A stretch of 64,000 nucleotides of DNA from Lachnospiraceae bacterium (GCA_017460885.1 JAFUAB010000046.1:82973-146972); one strand, 5' to 3'. Positions 22,727 to 33,438 are shown, counted from the stretch's first letter. Notes: generated by a model not told the origin, from the letters alone. Made by a program: numbers and translations.

Positions 22727-22894
22727 GACTATTCCTCACACAAGAAACAGATGGTTAACATAAAAACAAAAATTAGTATATCATGTATTATGTAAATTGA
22801 AAACCCCTGTTATTGATTTTTTTTCAACCCGGTGAGGACTCAAAAAAATATAGCTTAAACTACAGTTTTGTGATAAGGTATTAAGGTACACATC

Positions 22895-22968
22895 GGGGTG
22901 TGGCTCAGTTTGGCTAGAGCACCTGGTTTGGGACCAGGGGGTCGCAGGTTCGAATCCTGTCACCCCGA
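22895..22968 (+). tRNA. tRNA-Pro (anticodon TGG)
   Basis: The acceptor CGGGGTG pairs with CACCCCG and the discriminator is A. The anticodon arm is CCTGG-TTTGGGA-CCAGG. The T arm is GCAGG-TTCGAAT-CCTGT. It stands alone, upstream of the signalling genes. Confidence 0.96.
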
Positions 22969-22986
22969 TTGATTCATGTATTTCTA

Positions 22987-23015
22987 TTAACGCCCTGTCC
23001 CATCCATGGTACAAT
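22987..23015 (+). promoter_or_regulatory. Promoter of the signalling operon
   Basis: TTAACG (22987-22992), 17 bases, then TACAAT (23010-23015) lies 47 bases before the ATG at 23062. It would drive the receiver, kinase and EAL genes that follow on this strand. Confidence 0.55.
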
Positions 23016-23061
23016 GTTCTATATGTGTTTTTTCAGTTAATCCTACGGAAAGGCGGCTTCT

Positions 23062-23871
23062 ATGGAAAATATAAACACCGGGTCGCGTGTGCTTATCGTT
23101 GACGATATGCGTGTGAACTGCATGATACTCTCTTCAATGCTGTATTCTCACGGAGTGTCTTCCGATATGGCAGAAAGTGGCAGGGAGTGTATTGAACTTT
23201 TCAAAAAGAATCACTACGATCTGATTCTGATGGATCACAGGATGCCTGATATCGATGGTGTTGATACTTTTGTTCAGCTTAAGAGCCTTTTTGAGGAGAA
23301 CGGGAGAGAGGTACCGGTTGTGTGCCACACCACCGAGGCCGGACGAGAGAACATCAATCTGTACAAGGCGGCAGGCTTTGCGGATGTGCTGATCAAGCCC
23401 ATAGATCCGAAGGAACTGCTGAGGATCCTTATGACATACCTGCCCGGGGCCAATACCGACCGTGACAGGGAGAACGAGGCTTTGGAGAAGAAGCATGTTG
23501 AGGAGGAGCTTGCTAAGCTCCCGGAATCCATACAGAATATCGAGGGTCTGGATCCCGCTGTCGGCATCGTGAGCAGCGACACGGCAGAGGATTATCTGGA
23601 TGTTCTGAGGATCTTCGCGGGCTCGATCATGACCAAGGCGGCTGAGATCGAGGACTATTTCAATAAGGGCGATTACGATAACTTTACCATCAAGGTCCAT
23701 TCCGTCAGCAGCATGAGCCGGATCGCAGGCGCTGTGGGACTCTCGGATGAGGCTGCCCTGCTCGAGAATGCCGGTAAGGAAAGAGACATAGATTATATCC
23801 AAGAAAAAACCCCTGTTTTTCTGACACATTACAGGGAATACCATGACAGGCTTAAGAATGCGAATCTATAG
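23062..23871 (+). CDS. Response regulator with C-terminal HPt domain
   Basis: Residues 8-125 form a receiver domain with the phosphoacceptor Asp58 (LILMDHRMPDIDG), an acidic pair near residue 14 and the conserved Lys of IKPID. Residues 165-265 form an HPt domain with phosphoacceptor His213 (KVHSVSSMSRIAGA). The protein can thus pass phosphate between an Asp and a His in a multistep relay. The hybrid histidine kinase two genes downstream has two receivers and no HPt, so this protein is a natural partner. The ribosome-binding site is AAAGGCGG and the gene has a promoter after tRNA-Pro. Confidence 0.88.
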   Translation: MENINTGSRVLIVDDMRVNCMILSSMLYSHGVSSDMAESGRECIELFKKNHYDLILMDHRMPDIDGVDTFVQLKSLFEENGREVPVVCHTTEAGRENINLYKAAGFADVLIKPIDPKELLRILMTYLPGANTDRDRENEALEKKHVEEELAKLPESIQNIEGLDPAVGIVSSDTAEDYLDVLRIFAGSIMTKAAEIEDYFNKGDYDNFTIKVHSVSSMSRIAGAVGLSDEAALLENAGKERDIDYIQEKTPVFLTHYREYHDRLKNANL

Positions 23872-23921
23872 GGAAATGGCGGATCGGCCGGAGCTTCTTT
23901 GAAACAGGGAAAAGAGTTGAG

Positions 23922-24707
23922 ATGAGAGAGGAAATATGCTTTATAACCTCAAGGGATCACGGGTTTTTGATCAGCAAGCTGAGAAATCTGTTTGAAGCGG
24001 CGGAGATCGAAGTCTGTGTGTGCAGTGATGACGTTGCGGAGATCAAGAAGAATCGTCAGGAGATCGATATCTTTATCTATTATTCCGATGCCGGCTATGC
24101 CAGGGCAGATTCCACGATGGCTTATCTTTCCGGTCTGTGTTTCGATGAGCACAAGTCGCTGTGCCTGATCGGTGAGGAGAGCTTCTTGAGCAAGGCTCTG
24201 GCTTCCGATTCCTACGGCTCTGTCAGATACTGGTATACACATCCGGTGGATTCGAATCAGGTGGTGCAGGATATCAAAGATCTGTTTCTGGTGCATGCCG
24301 AGCTGGACAGGCGCAAGCAGCTGATGATCGTGGATGGTGACGATGATTTCCTGGCGATCATGAATAACTGGCTCGGTCCCTCGTATGACATAGTCGGGGT
24401 CAATACCGGCAAGGATGCGCTTGAACATATCAAGGAGAACCGCTGTGATCTGATCCTGCTGGACTACGAAATGCCGGACTTAAACGGTTATCAGATAATG
24501 GACAGGGTCAGAAAGAATCCGCTGACATCCGATATACCGCTTATCTTTCTGACCGGGATCAATGACAGAGAAGGCGTAATGAACATCATACGGCACAGAC
24601 CGGATGGCTATTTGCTTAAAACCACACGCAAAACAGAGCTTCTGGATATACTTGACAGATTTTTTGCGGAGAGCATCCTGAGGAGGAACAGACATGGAAT
24701 CCAGTAA
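23922..24707 (+). CDS. Double receiver protein with degenerate N-terminal domain
   Basis: Residues 140-255 are a receiver domain with Asp181 ([13 protein letters not shown]), the acidic triad (MIVDGDDD) and a Lys-containing end (YLLKTTRK). Residues 1-125 resemble a second receiver-like fold, but the Asp is not in a proper context, so it may be a pseudo-receiver. There is no DNA-binding output domain. The gene lies 50 bases after the REC-HPt gene and overlaps the histidine kinase gene by 14 bases, which points to one relay system. Confidence 0.8.
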   Translation: MREEICFITSRDHGFLISKLRNLFEAAEIEVCVCSDDVAEIKKNRQEIDIFIYYSDAGYARADSTMAYLSGLCFDEHKSLCLIGEESFLSKALASDSYGSVRYWYTHPVDSNQVVQDIKDLFLVHAELDRRKQLMIVDGDDDFLAIMNNWLGPSYDIVGVNTGKDALEHIKENRCDLILLDYEMPDLNGYQIMDRVRKNPLTSDIPLIFLTGINDREGVMNIIRHRPDGYLLKTTRKTELLDILDRFFAESILRRNRHGIQ

Positions 24708-27561
24708 TACTCCCACAGGTTTCGGCTTGAACAATTTGACAGATGACAATACCTCGCGTGAGATGTTTCTTAGGAGCATTCATCAGCTTGGAGGTATATC
24801 CATGCTGCTCAGACGCATCGAGGGCGGTTATGAGGTAGCTTATATTTCGGCAGATCTGGCTGAACTGATGGAATGCGACTCTGTGGAGGAAGCCCGTGAA
24901 CTGATGAGCGATAACGGGTTCTTTGAGACCACGCATCCCGATGACAGACTGGCTGTCAGGAGAATGCTGCGCAGACGTAAATCCAAGGAGGGTACGAGCG
25001 ATCTGATCATACGCAAGATCACTGCCAGAGGAAACATGATCTGGTGCAGCGTTCACTATGCCTTTATAGATGATTACGGCGAACATTATGTATATGTGAC
25101 TTATTTCAATGTCACCGTGCTGAAGGAGTATGAGGACAGGCTTCGTACAGCCTACGTCAGCATAGGAGACAATTTCTATATGACCACAGACCGTACCCTT
25201 GGACTGTTCAGGGTCAATCTGACCAGAGACAAGCTCGAGGATATGCAGGGGCGCAGTCTGTACGCCACCGACTCTCTGGTCAGATCCTATTCCGAGGTCA
25301 TGCGCATCAGATCTGAGAACTATCCCATCAGGGAGGAGCGCGAAAAGATGCTGAAGGCCTTCAGTCCGGAAGAACTGCTGTCGGCTTACAGCCATGGCAG
25401 GCTTTTCGTTTCGCAGATCCTCTTTTCCAAAAGGCGTGACGGCAAGTACTGCTTCGCCAGACTCGAGGCGACCTTTGTCCGTCATCCCATGTCGGGAGAT
25501 GTCATAGCCTTCATCACCGAATCCGAATGCAACAGCGAAAAGGTCAATGAGACTCTGTTGTCCAAGATACTGGCGCGTCAGTTTGATATGGTCTGCTTCC
25601 TTGCCAACGGGCAGTACGGCGTTGCGGTAGGCGATGCGAGCCTTATCGGTAAGGGAAGCATTTTTCCTATCAACAGGAACGGAGATTATACCGAGTGGCT
25701 TGAAAACCAGGTTATCCCTGTGCTGTACGGCACCGACAGCGAGCAGGACAGACAGGCCGACGCTCTCGAATGGGAGACCATAGAAGAGAAACTCGCGGAA
25801 GGCGAACCTTATGTAGTCAATATCTCGTGCCAGATAGACGGAGAGATCTTTTACAAGAGATTCGACTTCTTCAGAGTCAATCCCGGGGCCAGCTTTTATA
25901 TACTGCTGAAGAGCGATACCACCGATATCAGACGCGAGCAGATTGAGCGGAACGAACAGCTTCAGCTTGCTCTTAAGGAAGCGGAGGCGGCAAGTGTGGC
26001 CAAGACAGCTTTTCTGTCCAGAATGAGTCATGAGATCCGCACCCCCATGAACGCGATAATCGGACTGGATAATATTGCGCTGCAGGGAGATGAACTGACG
26101 GAGGATACCAGAGATCATCTGGAAAAGATAGGTGATTCGGCCAGGTACCTGCTTTCGCTGATAAACGATATACTGGATATGAGCCGTATAGAAAGCGGAA
26201 GAATGACGATAAGGGCCGAGGAATTTGCCTTTAACGGTCTGCTGGATTCGGTTAATACCATGATGGACGGACAGTGCCGCGATAAGGGACTTCATTACGA
26301 CTGCAAGATACACGGCCGGGTGGATGATTTCTATATAGGCGATGATACAAAGCTCAGGCAGGTGCTGATCAATATACTGGGTAATGCGGTCAAGTTTACA
26401 CCGGAAGGAGGCACTGTCACTCTGGAGGTGGAGCGCACTTCCGTTTTTGAGGATCAGGCTACGCTGACCTTTGAGATAAGTGATACCGGCATCGGTATGG
26501 ATGAGAGCTATATTCCGAGGATATTCGATGCCTTTTCACAGGAGGATGATACCAATACCTCCAGATACGGTGGTTCGGGACTCGGGCTTGCTATCACCAA
26601 GAACATAGTTGAAATGATGAACGGGCGGATCACCGTCGAATCGGAAAAGGGCGTTGGAACCACCTTTACGGTGACGATCCCGATGAAGACCACCGGCAGG
26701 AGCACCGCAGGCATGGAAAGCTTCGATATCAGCTCCGATGACCTGAATGTGCTGGTGATCGACGACGATCCGATCGCTCTCAAGCATGCCCAGGCAGTTC
26801 TGGGCGAGATCGGAGTGAGGGCCGATACCTGTGAGAACGGCAGGTCGGCCTATGAGATGATCGAGCTGCGGCATGCCCGCCATGAAGAGTACAATCTGAT
26901 ACTTGTGGATCTCAAGATGCCCGATCAGGACGGTGTCCAGGTGACCAGAGATATCCGTAAGCTGATGGGCGGAGAGGCAGCGATAATAATTCTGACTGCC
27001 TATAACTGGGCAGACATAGAGATAGAAGCGATCAAAGCCGGTGTGGACAGCTTCATGTCCAAACCGCTTTTTGCCAGCAGTGTGCTGGAGGAATTCAACA
27101 AGGCGATACAGAAAAAGAAGCTCGCCGAGGCGAAGGAGATCAGCGGGACGGCGGAACTTGAGGGACGCAGGGTCCTGCTGGCGGAGGATATGATGATCAA
27201 TGCGGAGATCATGAAGCAGATCCTGCAGATGAACGGTATCATAGCCGATCACGCCGAAAACGGTAAGGCCGCAGTGGAGATGGTAAGCGGACATCCGGCA
27301 GGGTATTACGATGTCGTGCTTATGGATATACGAATGCCCGTGATGGACGGACTGGAGGCGGCGGAAAGGATCCGTGCTCTCGACCATCCGGATGCAGCTG
27401 ATATCCCGATCATTGCCATGACGGCGAATGCTTTTGACGAGGATGTTCAGCGTTCGCTTCAGGCCGGTATGAATGCGCATCTGTCCAAGCCGATAGAGCC
27501 GGATCTGCTCTTCAGTACCATCAGTGATATGATAACGCGCAGAGAACACGGCAGATTATGA
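24694..27561 (+). CDS. Hybrid histidine kinase (PAS, HisKA, HATPase, two receivers)
   Basis: This 955-residue protein lacks an evident membrane segment and is probably a cytoplasmic sensor. A PAS domain lies at about 25-150, and a second sensory region extends to about 420. HisKA has phospho-His446 ([18 protein letters not shown]). The ATPase domain has the N box ([15 protein letters not shown]), DTGIGMDE and [11 protein letters not shown]. Two receiver domains follow, with Asp739 (VDLKMPD) and Asp878 (MDIRMPV). No HPt is present; the one encoded two genes upstream probably completes the relay. The signal is unknown. The start overlaps the preceding gene by 14 bases behind an AGGAGGAAC site. 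Confidence 0.93.
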   Translation: MESSNTPTGFGLNNLTDDNTSREMFLRSIHQLGGISMLLRRIEGGYEVAYISADLAELMECDSVEEARELMSDNGFFETTHPDDRLAVRRMLRRRKSKEGTSDLIIRKITARGNMIWCSVHYAFIDDYGEHYVYVTYFNVTVLKEYEDRLRTAYVSIGDNFYMTTDRTLGLFRVNLTRDKLEDMQGRSLYATDSLVRSYSEVMRIRSENYPIREEREKMLKAFSPEELLSAYSHGRLFVSQILFSKRRDGKYCFARLEATFVRHPMSGDVIAFITESECNSEKVNETLLSKILARQFDMVCFLANGQYGVAVGDASLIGKGSIFPINRNGDYTEWLENQVIPVLYGTDSEQDRQADALEWETIEEKLAEGEPYVVNISCQIDGEIFYKRFDFFRVNPGASFYILLKSDTTDIRREQIERNEQLQLALKEAEAASVAKTAFLSRMSHEIRTPMNAIIGLDNIALQGDELTEDTRDHLEKIGDSARYLLSLINDILDMSRIESGRMTIRAEEFAFNGLLDSVNTMMDGQCRDKGLHYDCKIHGRVDDFYIGDDTKLRQVLINILGNAVKFTPEGGTVTLEVERTSVFEDQATLTFEISDTGIGMDESYIPRIFDAFSQEDDTNTSRYGGSGLGLAITKNIVEMMNGRITVESEKGVGTTFTVTIPMKTTGRSTAGMESFDISSDDLNVLVIDDDPIALKHAQAVLGEIGVRADTCENGRSAYEMIELRHARHEEYNLILVDLKMPDQDGVQVTRDIRKLMGGEAAIIILTAYNWADIEIEAIKAGVDSFMSKPLFASSVLEEFNKAIQKKKLAEAKEISGTAELEGRRVLLAEDMMINAEIMKQILQMNGIIADHAENGKAAVEMVSGHPAGYYDVVLMDIRMPVMDGLEAAERIRALDHPDAADIPIIAMTANAFDEDVQRSLQAGMNAHLSKPIEPDLLFSTISDMITRREHGRL

Positions 27562-27651
27562 TCATGGTGCTGATCGATTCGTATATCAGGTCAGGGACAG
27601 AATACCTTTTGACTTTGACAACATATTCTGGATACAGAGATAAGAGAAAAT

Positions 27652-29286
27652 ATGGCTGAGAGAAGAAAAATACTTGATGATCTGTTTGATGCTTTTACGA
27701 TAACCGCCGGTGCCAACTATGTATCGCTGTACGATGCGGTCGGCAAGATGACCAGATACTCTCCGGCGTGCGTTGAACTGTTCGGACTGCCCGGTGAATA
27801 TATTCCCGATGGCAGTGACAACTGGACCGATTATGTCCATCCCGAGGACCGGAGCAAATACACCGACGTAATGTCGGAGCTGCTGTCCGGAAACGCACGT
27901 ACCTATAACCTGACCTACAGGGTAAGGATGAGCGATGGTAATTACGGTCTGTTCCGTTTTATCGGAGCCATACTCAGGAACGAGGAGACCGGTGCTCCCG
28001 AGCTTGTGGGAGGCATCACACAGAATGAGGGGCTGCTGGAGAACACCGATTCCGTGACCGTACTCCGCAACCAGTATGGCTTTTTGACGGATCTTGAAAC
28101 CTCGATAGAGATAGGACATAAGCAGTCCATTCTGTATATGGGCATCTCGGGCATGGCCGAGATCAATGAAAAATACGGATTCGGATTCGGTAACCATCTG
28201 CTTCAGCAGGTAGCCTGGATCATACAGGAAAACGCTGCGGGATACGGCACCGCTTATCGTATGGAGGGTGTGAAATTTGCGTTCATGACGGATCGGCTGA
28301 CTATAGAGGAGATCCGTGAGATATATGAGACGATCAGACAGAGACTGCTGTCGGGTATAGACGTGGACAGTACACGGCTTAACCTGACCTTAAACGGCGG
28401 ACTGATCACAACGGGAGACAGCAGGGTATCCGCTCTGACCATATTGGGAAGCCTGCGCTTCGTATACAGGGAGTCCAAGCTTAACCGTCACGGCAGGATC
28501 GTGGATTTCAACCGCAATGACCGGCTGAGCGGCGACAGAAGGATGCTTCTGATCAATAAGGTAAGAGAGTGCGTCATAGACGACTGCCGCGGATTCAGTC
28601 TGCAATACCAGCCCGTCTTTGTAGATGGCGGTAAAACCAGGATCGGAGCTGAGGCACTGGTCAGATTCAACTGTGAGGAATTCGGAGAGGTAGAGCCCGG
28701 ACAGTATGTGCCGGTTCTGGAAAGGGATGTGATCTTTGAGGAGCTTGGCTTCTGGGTCATGACCCGGTGTATGAAGGATGGAGTCAGACTGGTACGCGAG
28801 AATCCGGATTTCATCCTCGGAGTAAATGCGGCATCGGCGCAGATAGAGGATGATTACTTTGTGGACGAGCTGGTAAGTGTCTCGGAAGAAACCGGATTTC
28901 CGCTTCGAAACCTGTGCATCGAGCTGACCAAGGATTGCCGACAGCTGGATGCGGAGATATTGAAAAATGTGAGCAACAGGCTTCGGGAGCTTGGTGTGAG
29001 GATCATTATAGACGATTTCGGATCCGGTCTTTCGTCCATAGATTTCCTGAGGGATCTTAAACCCGATTGTATCAAATTTGATATGAAGTATGTCCGTGAT
29101 ATCTCCAATAACGAAGAGGATCGCAAGATCATACATCATCTGTCGGAGCTGGCAGTGGCCTGCGGTACGGATGTGTGCATCAAGGGCATCGAAAATAAAG
29201 AGATTTATGATTATGTTTCCCTGAACAATGTCAGGATGATGCAGGGATTCTATCTGGGCAGACCTGTCAGTGCGGAGGAGCTTTGA
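27652..29286 (+). CDS. PAS-GGDEF-EAL protein with degenerate catalytic motifs
   Basis: The order is a PAS domain (about 10-125), a GGDEF-like domain (135-290) and an EAL domain (300-540). The GGDEF motif is replaced by MEGVKF, so cyclic-di-GMP synthesis is not expected. The EAL domain keeps GAEALVRF, VNAAS, DDFGSG and the Lys of IKFD. The motif usually written EGVET reads KGIEN, and ELTES reads ELTKD, so hydrolysis of cyclic-di-GMP may also be weak or lost. It may act as a binding or signalling scaffold for the kinase system just upstream. There is no membrane segment. Confidence 0.88.
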   Translation: MAERRKILDDLFDAFTITAGANYVSLYDAVGKMTRYSPACVELFGLPGEYIPDGSDNWTDYVHPEDRSKYTDVMSELLSGNARTYNLTYRVRMSDGNYGLFRFIGAILRNEETGAPELVGGITQNEGLLENTDSVTVLRNQYGFLTDLETSIEIGHKQSILYMGISGMAEINEKYGFGFGNHLLQQVAWIIQENAAGYGTAYRMEGVKFAFMTDRLTIEEIREIYETIRQRLLSGIDVDSTRLNLTLNGGLITTGDSRVSALTILGSLRFVYRESKLNRHGRIVDFNRNDRLSGDRRMLLINKVRECVIDDCRGFSLQYQPVFVDGGKTRIGAEALVRFNCEEFGEVEPGQYVPVLERDVIFEELGFWVMTRCMKDGVRLVRENPDFILGVNAASAQIEDDYFVDELVSVSEETGFPLRNLCIELTKDCRQLDAEILKNVSNRLRELGVRIIIDDFGSGLSSIDFLRDLKPDCIKFDMKYVRDISNNEEDRKIIHHLSELAVACGTDVCIKGIENKEIYDYVSLNNVRMMQGFYLGRPVSAEEL

Positions 29287-29290
29287 CGAT

Positions 29291-30442
29291 TTGGAACCGG
29301 ATGTTTACCCTGGATCGTCGGAGCCTGCCGGCGATGATCACAATTCGCATAACAAAAAAACATACATCGCGGCTGCCGTGATCCTGGTCGTACTCCTTAT
29401 CGCGGCCGCCGGCATCCTGTTATATAAGACATCGGGCAAAAGAGAGGTGCTGCGGGCGGTCAGGAATCTGGATGAGGATCTCATCGCGGAGACGGGCGGA
29501 GATTTCAGAGGTGAGGAAAGAGAGAGCTTCCTCGACACCCTTGTCTATGGTAATTCGGAACTGACGTACCGTCTTGATCTGAGCGGACTGAGTGCAACGG
29601 AATACACGATCGGCTTTGACGGTACCGTGAACAGGGATAATGTCAACAGAATACTGGAAAGTGAAAATGCTATCAGCGTGATGAATTATCATCTGGCTGA
29701 TATTTATGTATCTGCGGATAAAAACATCATCGACGGCAGGATAACCGGATATTTTGAGGACAGCCTTACACTTGACACAGATCACCTGGGCAGGGATTAC
29801 AACGCGTCGGAGCTGCCTGAGATGCTGGGGATCCGTCTTCCCGGGGAGTTGGGGCTTGAGCTTTTTGCGACGGGTAAGCCGTTGACGGACAAGGAGAGAA
29901 AAGCCGCGGATAAAGAGACCGTTCAGCGGATCCGGGATATGAGGGTCAGCCAAAACAGGGAGCTTGTGCAGATACAGACGGCAGCAGGCGAAAGCTTTCT
30001 GTGCAGAGTTTATCATATAGAGTTTCCGGACCGGACCGAAGACGTCAGAGACGATGAATCCCGTGATGACCGGAACAAAGTATCGGGTATGACATCGGGA
30101 GGTATCGCTGAGTATCTTTCGGACGGCGTTGACCTCTATATAGATGAGACGGAGAGTATCAGGCGGATCTGTTCGGCGTCACCCGTTGAAAAATACGGAC
30201 AGAGACTGATGTGGAGGCTTGAGGCTGAGGGAAACAGAATACCGTCGGAGATATTGACCCTGACGGTCAATAACGCTGATAATGATGATGAATTCTACGT
30301 GCATCTGGAATGGAACGGAACCTATTACAGTGATGCCGATACATTTTCGATCGACTGCGACAGAGCGGTTATAAGGCAGAACGGATCTGACATAATGAGA
30401 GTCAAAGGCAGTGTGGACATAAGCTGCAAAGCGGAGGAATAA
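29291..30442 (+). CDS. Single-pass membrane protein of unknown function
   Basis: The start is uncertain. A TTG at 29291 is preferred, because GGAGGAG (29274-29280) lies ten bases upstream. A GTG at 29270 in the same frame would overlap the EAL gene. The protein has a short acidic N-terminus, one membrane segment (about 24-45) and a large outside domain of about 330 residues. That domain is rich in Asp, Glu and Thr with beta-strand character (QRLMWRLEAEG, FYVHLEWNGTYY). No family was recognised. The stop overlaps the ATG of mtnA. Confidence 0.6.
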   Translation: MEPDVYPGSSEPAGDDHNSHNKKTYIAAAVILVVLLIAAAGILLYKTSGKREVLRAVRNLDEDLIAETGGDFRGEERESFLDTLVYGNSELTYRLDLSGLSATEYTIGFDGTVNRDNVNRILESENAISVMNYHLADIYVSADKNIIDGRITGYFEDSLTLDTDHLGRDYNASELPEMLGIRLPGELGLELFATGKPLTDKERKAADKETVQRIRDMRVSQNRELVQIQTAAGESFLCRVYHIEFPDRTEDVRDDESRDDRNKVSGMTSGGIAEYLSDGVDLYIDETESIRRICSASPVEKYGQRLMWRLEAEGNRIPSEILTLTVNNADNDDEFYVHLEWNGTYYSDADTFSIDCDRAVIRQNGSDIMRVKGSVDISCKAEE

Positions 30443-31548
30443 TGGACAGCATACTTGATTATGATACCGTTGAACTGAACGAAGAGGACAGGAGCCTGAG
30501 GATCATCGATCAGACTCTGCTTCCGGGCAGGATAGAGATCATAGATCTGACGACTCCCGGGGAGATATGGGATGCGATCTATAAGCTGAAGGTGAGGGGG
30601 GCACCGGCTATCGGTGTCGCCGCTGCGATAGGCATGTATGTCATCTCCGTGCGGATAGCGCAGACCTGCGCGGACAATGCTGCGTCCGGAGCAACGGGCT
30701 TTGATTTCGGGCGATTCTGCAGGGAATTTAAGAAACAGAAGGAATATTTAAACAGCTCCCGACCGACCGCGGTCAATCTGTCATGGGCGCTGAACTGTAT
30801 GGACAGGGTATGCAGGGAGGCTGTTGAGAAGGGTTCCGCAAACGGAATCCCGGATCCCGAGCCGGTACTTGAGGCGCTACGTTCAGAGGCGCTAAGGATC
30901 AGGGATGAAGACGTAGCCACCTGCCGTCGGATCGGAGAGAACGGTCTGACCCTGATAGGACCCGGAGACGGGGTACTCACACACTGCAACGCGGGACAGC
31001 TTGCTACGGTACGCTATGGGACCGCTACGGCGCCGATGTATCTGGCTCATGAAAGGAATTACGGGCTGAGGATATATTGCGATGAGACAAGACCTCTTCT
31101 GCAGGGAGCGAGGCTCACCGCATATGAATTGTCGAGCGCAGGCATGGATGTGACACTGCTCTGCGACAATATGGCGGCATCGCTTATGAAAAGCGGTGCG
31201 ATAAATGCGGTATTCGTGGGAGCGGACAGGATCGCCGCCAACGGAGACGCGGCCAATAAGATCGGAACCATGGGAGTGGCAACCTTGGCAAAGGCATACG
31301 GAATCCCGTTTTATGTATGCGCGCCGATGTCCACCGTGGATCCGTCCACACCCGACGGAGATCATATAGTCATTGAACAGCGTCCCGCTTCGGAGGTGAC
31401 CGAAATGTGGTACACAGAGCGGATGGCACCGGAGGGAGTCAAGGTATATAATCCCGCTTTTGACGTGACCGATCACAGTCTGATCACGGCGATAATAACC
31501 GAGCGCGGAGTACACAGGGCTCCGTATGATTTTACAAAGGAACAGTAG
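30442..31548 (+). CDS. mtnA: S-methyl-5-thioribose-1-phosphate isomerase MtnA
   Basis: The enzyme converts methylthioribose 1-phosphate to methylthioribulose 1-phosphate in methionine salvage. The family motifs are present: KVRGAPAIGVAAAIG near 50, SSRPTAVNL near 105, THCNAGQLAT with catalytic Cys182, and GADRIAANGD with catalytic Asp262. The length of 368 is slightly above average. The start overlaps the upstream gene's stop. No other methionine-salvage gene is adjacent. The eIF2B-like regulatory paralogues lack the Cys/Asp pair, which supports a true isomerase. Confidence 0.94.
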   Translation: MDSILDYDTVELNEEDRSLRIIDQTLLPGRIEIIDLTTPGEIWDAIYKLKVRGAPAIGVAAAIGMYVISVRIAQTCADNAASGATGFDFGRFCREFKKQKEYLNSSRPTAVNLSWALNCMDRVCREAVEKGSANGIPDPEPVLEALRSEALRIRDEDVATCRRIGENGLTLIGPGDGVLTHCNAGQLATVRYGTATAPMYLAHERNYGLRIYCDETRPLLQGARLTAYELSSAGMDVTLLCDNMAASLMKSGAINAVFVGADRIAANGDAANKIGTMGVATLAKAYGIPFYVCAPMSTVDPSTPDGDHIVIEQRPASEVTEMWYTERMAPEGVKVYNPAFDVTDHSLITAIITERGVHRAPYDFTKEQ

Positions 31549-31603
31549 TTATTACAGGAGCGGGGTTAATGAATCCCGTGATAGCAAGGAAGAGGCAGAA
31601 CAC

Positions 31604-33385
31604 ATGAACAGTACAGACAGACCGGGACCGGTTGCCCCAAAGGATCCAACCGTTAAAAGACCGTATTTCTATATAATGCAGTCACAGGAGGTATACGGCG
31701 CACCGCAGCCTGACGGACGCGGAATACAGTTTATATATGAGGACGGACGTTTTGCCGACTGTGCAAGGCGCGTAGGTCATGTGACCGACGAGGAGATGCT
31801 GAAGGAGCTGCCTACAACCGACGGCTTCCGTAAGATGGTGCACAGCATAGGCGTGAGCGTATCCGAACCGAACCTTGCACCTGTCCGGTTTGCACTGCAG
31901 ATGTATCCGTCAAATCCGGGTGAGGATTCCACGACGATAATCTCGGATATGACCTGTAACGGCGATGAGCGGATCATAGAGCTGGATTCCGTGGAGTGGA
32001 AGGATACGGATAACCTGATCGGCCAGATCAGATTTGAATTCGAGCATCCGGGGTTGCTGGCAACAGTGGATGTCAGGCTGTACTTAAACGACGGTTATAC
32101 CGCTCCCGAGCAGACCGTGGACAATGCGGTTGATTTTGACAGCGATGCATACAGGGAGATGATCTCACGAAGCCTGATCGATACGGGTAAATATGACAGA
32201 CTCGATAAGGTGATGCAAAAGGCAGTCTCAGGTGAGAACATCACGCTTGCTTTTATAGGAGGATCGGTGACCCAGGGCGCGGGCGCTACACCCATCCATG
32301 AGAAATCCTATGCCAGACAGTGCGCGGACGCTTTTGCGGACAGATTCTACAGAGGTGACAGGGACAGGATTAAGCTCATCAAGGCCGGCGTAGGCGGTAC
32401 GCCGTCAGAGCTTGGGATGATACGTTTTGGGAGGGATGTGCTTAGGGACGGTAAGGAATGTCCCGATGTGATCGTGATCGAGTTCGCGGTCAATGACGCG
32501 GGCGATGAGACAGGGGGAACCTGCTTCGAGAGTCTGGTCAGAAAGGCTCTTAAGCTTCCGTGGAAACCGGCAGTGGTCATCCTTTTTGCGGTATTTTCCG
32601 ATGATTACAATCTGCAGGACCGGCTGATACCCGTGGGAGAGAGATACGGGCTGCCTATGGTAAGTCTGAAAAATGCTGTCACACCTCAGTTTACCCTTCC
32701 ACCTGCCGGAGGGAGGATCATATCCAAGAACCAGTATTTCTATGATCAGTTCCATCCTTCGAACAACGGTCACAGAGTGATGAGTGACTGCCTGATGAAC
32801 CTGTTTGAAAAGGCGGCAGAGAGAGCCGGGGTGGTTCGAGAAGAGAATGGCTCCGCCTCGGAAGGTGAAGGGATGGATCATGCCGCAGGCAGCGAACCCG
32901 CGGGATATCCGGATGTGATTGCACCGGTATACGGTAAGGATTTTGAAGCCATAGAACTGCTTGACCGTAAGGAGATTCCCGAAGGACTGAAGGTGTGGAT
33001 CGATCCCGGAGATTTTACGCTTACCGATAAGGTGCTGCAGGCAGTGGAGATGGATTCCGAGATCGAACCCGTCGATGAATTCCCCAATAACTGGGCTTAT
33101 GAGGGAGGTAATCCTCATACGCCTCCGTTTGTGATGAAGATCACATGTTCCAAACTCGTGCTTGTCTATAAGGACAGCGGTGATCCGAAGTATGGTCATG
33201 CATGGATCAATGTGGACGGAGTAGAGGTAGCGATGGCGGATCCTCTCGTGAACGGATGGAATCACTGTAATCCGGTCATTATCCTGAATGAGGAGCAGAC
33301 TAAGGAGCACTTTGTTCAGATATATATGGAGACCGGTCATGAAGACAGGTATTTCACGATATTAGGATTCGGAGTTGTAAGATAA
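31604..33385 (+). CDS. SGNH-family carbohydrate esterase, probably xylan deacetylase
   Basis: This 593-residue protein is predicted to remove acetyl or similar groups from a glycan. The SGNH catalytic core covers about 205-400. Block I FIGGSVTQGAG holds nucleophile Ser221, EFAVNDAG supplies the Asn, and DQFHPSNNGH supplies Asp381 and His384. An N-terminal beta-sandwich (about 10-170) and a C-terminal beta domain (about 450-590) flank it. The start at 31604 is preferred because AAGGAAGAGG lies upstream; an earlier ATG at 31526 overlaps mtnA. There is no signal peptide, so the substrate is an imported oligosaccharide. The GH115 glucuronidase next door points to acetylated glucuronoxylan fragments. 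Confidence 0.82.
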   Translation: MNSTDRPGPVAPKDPTVKRPYFYIMQSQEVYGAPQPDGRGIQFIYEDGRFADCARRVGHVTDEEMLKELPTTDGFRKMVHSIGVSVSEPNLAPVRFALQMYPSNPGEDSTTIISDMTCNGDERIIELDSVEWKDTDNLIGQIRFEFEHPGLLATVDVRLYLNDGYTAPEQTVDNAVDFDSDAYREMISRSLIDTGKYDRLDKVMQKAVSGENITLAFIGGSVTQGAGATPIHEKSYARQCADAFADRFYRGDRDRIKLIKAGVGGTPSELGMIRFGRDVLRDGKECPDVIVIEFAVNDAGDETGGTCFESLVRKALKLPWKPAVVILFAVFSDDYNLQDRLIPVGERYGLPMVSLKNAVTPQFTLPPAGGRIISKNQYFYDQFHPSNNGHRVMSDCLMNLFEKAAERAGVVREENGSASEGEGMDHAAGSEPAGYPDVIAPVYGKDFEAIELLDRKEIPEGLKVWIDPGDFTLTDKVLQAVEMDSEIEPVDEFPNNWAYEGGNPHTPPFVMKITCSKLVLVYKDSGDPKYGHAWINVDGVEVAMADPLVNGWNHCNPVIILNEEQTKEHFVQIYMETGHEDRYFTILGFGVVR

Positions 33386-33420
33386 TATAGTAAACGAAAT
33401 TAAAAATTTCGTTTACTATA
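33386..33420 (+). terminator. Perfect 15-bp hairpin between the esterase and GH115 genes
   Basis: TATAGTAAACGAAAT (33386-33400) pairs with ATTTCGTTTACTATA (33406-33420) around TAAAA, followed by ATTTATT. It begins at the base after the esterase stop codon and could terminate, or protect the 3' end while GH115 is expressed by read-through. Confidence 0.65.
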
Positions 33421-33438
33421 ATTTATTCGGAGAGTAAA

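Noticed and set aside
24616-26313. A 565-codon open frame on the minus strand across the hybrid histidine kinase gene
   Set aside because: The plus-strand frame encodes an unmistakable histidine kinase with all motifs. The antisense frame has no recognisable domain and is a shadow of codon bias.
26536-27549. A 337-codon minus-strand frame
   Set aside because: It is antisense to the ATPase and receiver domains of the hybrid kinase and shows no family motif.
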